Source: Diphasiastrum complanatum (Eukaryota > Streptophyta > Lycopodiopsida > Lycopodiales > Lycopodiaceae). Taken from it: 64,000 nucleotides of DNA. The translations under genes and the position numbers were made by a program. This document shows, in pieces, positions 58,241 to 64,000 of this stretch (position 1 is its first letter; each line of letters starts with the position of its first letter). The stretch covers positions 73,694,753 through 73,758,752 of the forward strand of contig CM055095.1 of NCBI GenBank assembly GCA_029204225.1, in the 5' to 3' direction. The notes under the pieces are model-generated. The model worked only from the letters and a program-made list of their open reading frames with translations, was not told where the DNA came from and ran no database searches.

Positions 58241-58460
58241 AAATCCTTTGTCACCCGTAAAGAATGATGTTGTGAGGTCCTTCCATAATCAACCATAAAG
58301 ATTGATGTTATGAGATTCTAGTCCTTACATTATGGTCCTACTATAATCAACTGTAAGGAAATATAACAACATTCTATGGGGGTTCCACATGGGTCCTTAC
58401 GCTACGAATCCTCACAGAGTCCTTACGTTATGAATCCTACCATAACCATCCATAAGACCC
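58240..58460 (+). repeat. Diverged short repeats, related to 60,700-60,930
   Basis: Units built around CATAATCAACC(A/G)TAA, GATGTTATGAG and TCCTTACATTATGG recur several times here and again at 60,700-60,930 on the other side of a copia remnant. They may be pieces of one repeat split by the insertion, or remnants of its LTRs. Confidence 0.5.
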
Positions 58461-58461
58461 A

Positions 58462-58548
58462 ATGGGGTTGGCTCGTTGGTTGGCTCGCATCCAAAGTTTC
58501 TTTGGTCTCAAGTTCAAGCCTCCCCTTGGAAACCAAGAAGCATAACCA
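58462..58548 (+). repeat. Possible tRNA-derived SINE fragment, second copy
   Basis: It matches 8270-8350. TTGGCTCGTTGG at 58,469 resembles an A-box, and AAGTTCAAGCC about 45 bp later resembles a B-box. Confidence 0.35.
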
Positions 58549-59157
58549 GCCATAAGGGAATGCAACCAAAAAACATACGCAACCTAAGAACAAGCATGAA
58601 ACTTACATATAGTTACAAATGCCCTCATCTCTCAACAATTTCTTCTGAGTAGAAGATCAAATGTACGAGGATATAGTTAATTCATTGTGTATTAAATAGT
58701 CAAACATTAGACATTATTTTTTGCTACATGCAGCTACGCTTGATTTGAATGAAATTACACCTTACCTCCTGATATGATCTTATAATGTACACACGACTTG
58801 GTTAATTCAATAAGTGACTACTATTCCAAGAATTTATAGGGTTCAAGATTTTGTTCTATTTCTTAATTTTTGCACATATCTAATGTTCTGATTATTCGAT
58901 TTGAGTGGATAATGGAATCTGCTGACTAAGGGATTCTGCTATGGTCTACAACACCTATAGATACTATGATAGTCTGAGATGTCTGTTTTGTAGTGTTGCT
59001 AATCTAGTTGTATCATATTCATTGTAGTGTTATTGGGTACATTAGAAATTTACAAAATCAATCAAATTAAGGTATTTAATCTTTTATTTTGATAGTAGAA
59101 CAAAATATAAAATTTCACCTATATTCCAACACTTCGTAATATAGCTAGTACCCAGCA

Positions 59158-60690
59158 CTTGGTATCGAAGCGAGTATTCTCACTTATAAACATCTTAGTA
59201 AAGAGCTAGTAAACATGTTGCTAGTTTATAGAAAAGTACGCTTGTGGATTCTTCTAGAAAATTAATTTTTATGATTGATAAATATGTGGAAATTCAAAAT
59301 GAAAGTCATTTCTCTAGCTAAGAAGCTATGAGATATAGTAGAGGGTATTGAAACTCAGCCCTTAATAAATTTTCAAGTTGTTGCTAAGTGGAAACAAAAG
59401 AATGGAAATGCTTTTGCCTTAATCATCCTAAATGTGCAAGATAAACCAAACTTCGAAAAAAATTAAAAAATACTCTGTGAAGTTAGAGATGTGTCTACTA
59501 AGTTATTTTTGAGAAAGAATTTTTTCATATTCAAGAAGATGAATCTATTTCTACTCACATGAATAATTTTAAAAGCTTGCTTGAGAAAATGGAAGCTATT
59601 GGATCACAAGTTTATGGCATTGTTGTCATGCTAGTTTATCATCATCCTATGAAACTTGGGTGACAATAATCTCAAGTCAAGCAGAGACAATTTTGACGAG
59701 AGCGTATGCCTTGCTACTCCAAGAGGAAATTAGAAAATTATGTAGTTCTTTTTATTCCAAATCTGACTCTCAAGTTTTGTTTAGTAAGAAGGGAATTAAA
59801 AGCAAGAAGAAGAAAAAGCCTTAGCGGGAAAAGAATTCACAGAAGCAACAGTCTAACATAAGTCAATCGTCCTCCTCAAATTCATAGAAGAAACTTTTCT
59901 ATAGATTCTACAACGGGATCATCCATGAAATCAAAGATTGTAGAGTTTTGAAGTGGTAAAATGAAAAGAAGCAATTTGAGCAGCAACAAGTTTATGCAAC
60001 AGGGGCTAATTAAAAATTATCAGTGAAGAGCAACACATTGCATTCATGAAAAAGAATGGAGAGGATCAAGACTACCACTCATGGTATCTTGATTCTCCCA
60101 CTACTCAACATATGACAAGCCACATAGAATGGTTTCTATAGTACAAGCCCTATGGCAAGAAGGAATTTGTACACTTAGGAGATAATAAGCACTCATCACA
60201 TTAGTGGTGAAGGCACTATAAAATTAGAATTGTAGTCACATATATTTCTGATGTACTACATGTACCAAATCTACAACAGAACTTTTTGTCTATTAGTGAA
60301 TTGTAGATCTAGAAAATAGAGTTGAGTTTGATGTGAATGGTTGCACAATTCTTGATATAAAAAAGATTCTTGCACTTGGAAAGAGACAAAGATATCTATA
60401 TATTCTTAACCATGGTCACTCACCTTCTTTACAAGCTTTGAACGCAGTTGCCTACTAGAAAGAACACTTTTGATTGTAAGTGGGTTTTTAGAATAAAGTA
60501 TAAGACAAATGGTAGCATAGATAGAAGGCAGGCTAGACTTGTGCCAAAAGGATTGTCACAAATTTCAAATGTCGAATATTTTGAAACCTTTAGCTCTATC
60601 ATGAGACATACTTCTATTATTCTACTACTGTCATATGCACCAGGAGCAAATTTGGCAAATTGGTCCGCTATCACATTCTTTCGGACCCAA
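59158..60690 (+). pseudogene. Ty1/copia remnant: gag, protease start, RT start
   Basis: A primer-site-like TTGGTATCGAAGC lies at about 59,159. Shifted frames then give copia gag (STHMNNFKSLLEKMEAIG near 59,555), a Lys-rich tract without the usual zinc knuckle, and a protease start, WYLDSPTTQHMT, where the expected DSGA is changed. DVLHVPNLQQNFLSISEL gives the pre-integrase region near 60,250. The next coding (60,448-60,640) is RT N-terminal: CKWVFRIKYKTNGSIDR and ARLVPKGL. Integrase is deleted and RT stops before the catalytic motif. Confidence 0.8.
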
Positions 60691-60699
60691 CGAACATAT

Positions 60700-60935
60700 G
60701 TATAAAGAACTATGCTATGAGATTCTACATTATGGGTCCTTCTATAACCAACTATAAAGCATGATGCTATGAAGTTCTATATTGTAGGTTCTTCCTTAAT
60801 CATCCGTAAAGAATGATGTTAAGGGGGTTCTACAATATGAGTCCTTACATTATAGGGTCCTATCACAATCCGCCATAAGCGAATGTAAGAACTTATACCA
60901 GGTTAGACATTATGACTACAATAACCAATCGTAAG
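60700..60935 (+). repeat. Diverged short repeats, second block
   Basis: These belong to the same repeat type as 58,240-58,460, with TAACCAACTATAAAG, GATGTTAAG and TCCTTACATTATAGG. Confidence 0.5.
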
Positions 60936-61084
60936 AAAATGTCATCAACAAGCTTATGCAGTAGAATATTGAGTGTGAAACAATAATCTTCTCAACGTGC
61001 TGATCTAACTGGTTGCCATCCCACCATATGGATTGCAGTTGATTGTGAAACTCGCTGCATCAGGACAAGAGCACCAGGTCCCAG

Positions 61085-61379
61085 CACCACAGCAGTTGAT
61101 GTACTTCATGAAATCTCTACCGACGTCTATCAGCCGTTGAGAATGCTCATACTGAGTCTACCAGATATGACATTCGACAAAGCAGTCAGTCTTGTCACTG
61201 ATGAGAGACTGATGAGAGACAAAGGAGAGGGAAGCAGTGATCAAGAGAAGGCTCTCTTCATGAAAGGAAAGAAGAAGAACAAAAATAAGACAAGATTCGA
61301 GAAGACTAAGTCCTCAAATCAACAATCTTCTTCCTGCGATCACTGCCACAAACCAGGCCATACGGCCAACAAATGCTAG
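61085..61379 (+). pseudogene. copia-type gag fragment with zinc knuckle
   Basis: The open frame from 61,137 has LPDMTFDKAVSLVTDER, a Lys-rich tract (KGKKKNKNKTRFEK) and a full CCHC knuckle, CDHCHKPGHTANKC, right before the TAG. Coding similarity starts slightly upstream (VLHEISTDVYQPL, 61,098). No pol follows. It is separate from the preceding copia remnant, which lacks a knuckle. Confidence 0.7.
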
Positions 61380-61651
61380 TTTGCAAAGAAATGAACATGA
61401 AGACAATCACAGATTTGCTCCTCTTTCAAAGATTTCTTATAAAGTGTGTTGTACACTTGTAAACTAAGCAGGTTAGTGATTAAACTTTAGTAGTTTAAGA
61501 TACTTATAGATACAAGCACGCATGCTATGGAGATGAAGGATGATCCATAAGTGAGTAGAAGATCATTAAACAGAGGGATACCAGCCATCGTATTGTTAGA
61601 GTTCACAAATGGAAGTATCGAGTGTTTTAAAATCAAAAGTAAAAATATCAA

Positions 61652-61759
<108 letters not shown>

Positions 61760-61849
61760 ACATGCACGAGCGCATGTGCGTGTGTGTGTGTATGTGTGTC
61801 TATGCACGCTCGCGGGCATGCATATGTGTGTGCATATTGGTATAGACGA

Positions 61850-63480
61850 CTAATTTTGCTTTTACCAATCATGAATTTTGTGAGTTTGGAGAGAATGTCT
61901 CTGGTTGTTCAAATTGGTAGATGAAACAATGACCATGAAGTTGTTTCAAGGACATTAATCACAAATCTTCATATATGCTAGTGGATTTGATCTACAAATT
62001 GATATTCGAATACGTAATATAGTCATTTGCTTGTTGGCGTTGATTGTGTATGCTAAATATTTTTAGAAAGGTCTATAGCTTTACAAACTTGTTAAATAGA
62101 GTTTGATTGACAATATTCCATGCGACAATCTCGCACATGCATACAATCTATGTGAAGTCTTTCAGAGATTTTATTTTTCACAAAAATTGTAGACCGTTCA
62201 CTTTCATAGGAATAATTCATGGAATCATTTTTCATTTTTCGTACATAACAACTGACATATTGTAGAGGTTGATATCATATACAATAGATATGAAATTTCA
62301 TTCTTTTATATAATCTTTTAATTTTTTTTATTATGATAATGTAGCATTTTTTTTTGTTCTTTTATGAAGCCCATTGGAGTTTAATCTGTGACATCAAGGA
62401 GAGGAAAGGATGACTTTACCAACACACCATGCAATAAAGGACATCTTTTGAAATAGTTATCTTGATATTTCTTTCAAAACCAAATTGAAGGTTTTTGAGC
62501 AAAATTTTCATTGGTTTCTTGAGTGCTTGAAATAAAGTTGATCCTTAAGTGGTTTTTTGTTAATAAGTAAAGATGAGCATGCACTAGAAAATACATCATG
62601 TATGTAGAGTAGTATTTTTGCAATGATAATATTTGGTAGTATAATCATCATCTAAAACATTTACACTAGATGCACTCATATCAATACTTTATCCATGTGA
62701 TAGAGGAGATAACTACAATATCAAATGAGATCCTTGGTTGAAAGGAGATGTGGGATATTCCAGTATTGATGGTGGGTGGAAAAGTGTAAAATAAAAAATC
62801 AACTATTGGCATTATGATTTTGTCTTGCATGGGCATCATTTTCTACATGACATGCATGTGTCATAAGAAAGTAACCCACACATAGGAGCTATAATTTTGT
62901 GATCATAAGCCAACATGGTGAAACTGGTCACAAAACATAGAATTGGCATTGTGCATAGTTTGTTTCCAATTTCATCTAGCCTTGTGATTAGCGATATGTC
63001 AACGATGGAGTCTTTTTTCTTTTTCTCGTGGATTAAAGACTTTACACAAAGTACAAGGTAAAAGAGCAAAAAACTTACAAATGAAAGAGTTTATCTGCCT
63101 CTCAAAAAAGAATCAAAGAGGAGATTACATAATCACCAGTCCCGAATTCCCTGTTGTTTCTATGGAGTATCTCTTTGTTGTTTACTCAGTCTACTCGAGA
63201 GTTGGTGGATGAAGAGACTGTGCAATAGCCAGAATGTATCTCTGGGCCAAAAGATGTGTGCTAGGGAGAGTTGAGAGCGATAACTAGTGGTATGGGACAT
63301 CAATTATTATTGGAAGCTTAACAGGGCATGATGATGTCTCAGTAACTATAGTGCATGGGGTGGGTCGATAGTGACCCTATGGATGGTGGGCCGATATAGT
63401 GCATTGTCACTTGTATGGGGTGTGCATCAACCTTCAAAGCTATTAGTGATCATGGGAGCTATAACAAATGGTAAGGCTAG
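61850..63480. other. No gene recognised
   Basis: AT-rich sequence with no recognisable coding, LTR terminus or tandem repeat. Small frames up to 77 codons lack motifs. Confidence 0.4.
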
Positions 63481-63499
63481 ATTCAAGACAAGGAAAAAA

Positions 63500-64000
63500 T
63501 AGAGGTGGTTCTAGTTGTGAGAGATTTCAACTAGTTTAGTCAAATTTTCTACATTTGTTTATATAGCATTTGAGGCCAATTTCATATTAGACTTAGAGTT
63601 TGACTTTTCAAAATTATATTAGTCTAAAGCATTTGAAGAAACACTTTTGGAAAGTGTGGGAAACTATAGAACACGAGTTTTAGATATTCAAGTTTGAATT
63701 AGAATCTAGTCCTCATTAATGCTAGGTTTTTCATTATGGAGGAAAACCAAAGTTCAAAGTTAGGTTCGAACCTGTTATAAAAGTTCAAAGTTAAATTTGG
63801 ACCTGTTATAAAAGGATGTAACTCATGGGAAGAGGAGACTTTTCTCTCTCTCCTATCTCATTCATGCCTATACATGGTTCTCTTGGGTTCTACTATCCAT
63901 TGGTGCACTATACTTGTGATATCTTGCAATTTTGTGTGTAGAATGTTCAGTAAATGCTATTTTCATATCCAGTAGCTTACTGTTTTTGTATGGAAAACAA
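63500..64000 (+). repeat. Copia LTR copy at the window edge
   Basis: It matches the reverse complement of about 33,480-33,990: AAAGTGTGGGAAA at 63,653, TTATAAAAGGATGTAACTCA at 63,815, the CTTGGGTTCTACTATCCATT phrase and TTTGTGTGTAGAATGTTC. The phrase GACCTGTTATAAAAG occurs twice in this copy (a ~35-bp duplication at 63,760-63,815). The window ends before its 3' end. Confidence 0.75.

Overview
The window reads as repeat-dense nuclear DNA from a flowering plant. Almost everything recognisable is plant-type transposable element: Ty3/gypsy chromoviruses with C-terminal chromodomains, Ty1/copia remnants, a plant L1-type LINE, a likely hAT remnant, miniature LTR elements primed by initiator tRNA-Met, and a gag-only LTR element. 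There are also very long (CT)n/(GA)n arrays. The only host-like gene sequence recognised is a short spliced fragment of a NOP58 (NOP5) snoRNP-core gene at about 29.8-30.5 kb. I see no intact single-copy gene, rRNA or stand-alone tRNA gene. The species cannot be named from the sequence.

Layout. 1-4.3 kb: two related copia-LTR-like repeats (1389-1912, 3169-3817) bracket a tandem miniature LTR element whose LTRs carry a tRNA-like pol III promoter (1913-2363), a rearranged copia pol remnant, and then a gypsy integrase tail. 4.5-6.4 kb: an unrecognised broken gene. 6.5-8.1 kb: LTR-like and gag remnants. 8.66-14.21 kb: a region bounded by ~500-565 bp inverted repeats, holding ~310-bp tandem repeats, a deleted copia element with a 5-bp target-site duplication (TSD) and a GC-rich hairpin block. 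15.87-24.39 kb: a minus-strand chromovirus with TSD AGGAG, inserted into an older gypsy integrase and itself carrying two smaller insertions, each with its own TSD. 26.4-29.4 kb: a minus-strand LINE split by a ~1.1-kb LTR element whose LTRs are long hairpins (TSD CAAAG). 29.8-30.5 kb: NOP58 fragment. 31.5-39.2 kb: tandem duplications, (CT)n arrays, a minus-strand copia gag with its LTR, and a long coiled-coil gene remnant of unknown family. 39.2-40.7 kb: probable hAT transposase remnant, split by a nearly intact chromovirus at 40,709-47,098 (358-bp LTRs, TSD ACTCC). 47.79-53.75 kb: a gag-only LTR element with (CT)n arrays inside both LTRs and in its leader. 53.8-64 kb: minisatellites, (GA)n, (CT)n and (GT)n arrays, two copia remnants, and at the right edge a second copy of the copia LTR seen near 33.5 kb.

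Readable history. Nesting gives a relative order: old gypsy, LINE and hAT sequence was hit by chromoviruses and miniature elements, and some of those were then hit again. By-eye LTR comparison gives about 15 differences in 358 bp for the 40.7-kb element and about 8% for the aligned part of the 15.9-kb element, so the former is younger. Three stop codons in the younger element fit C-to-T/G-to-A change, as expected for a methylated, silenced copy. No active element is evident.
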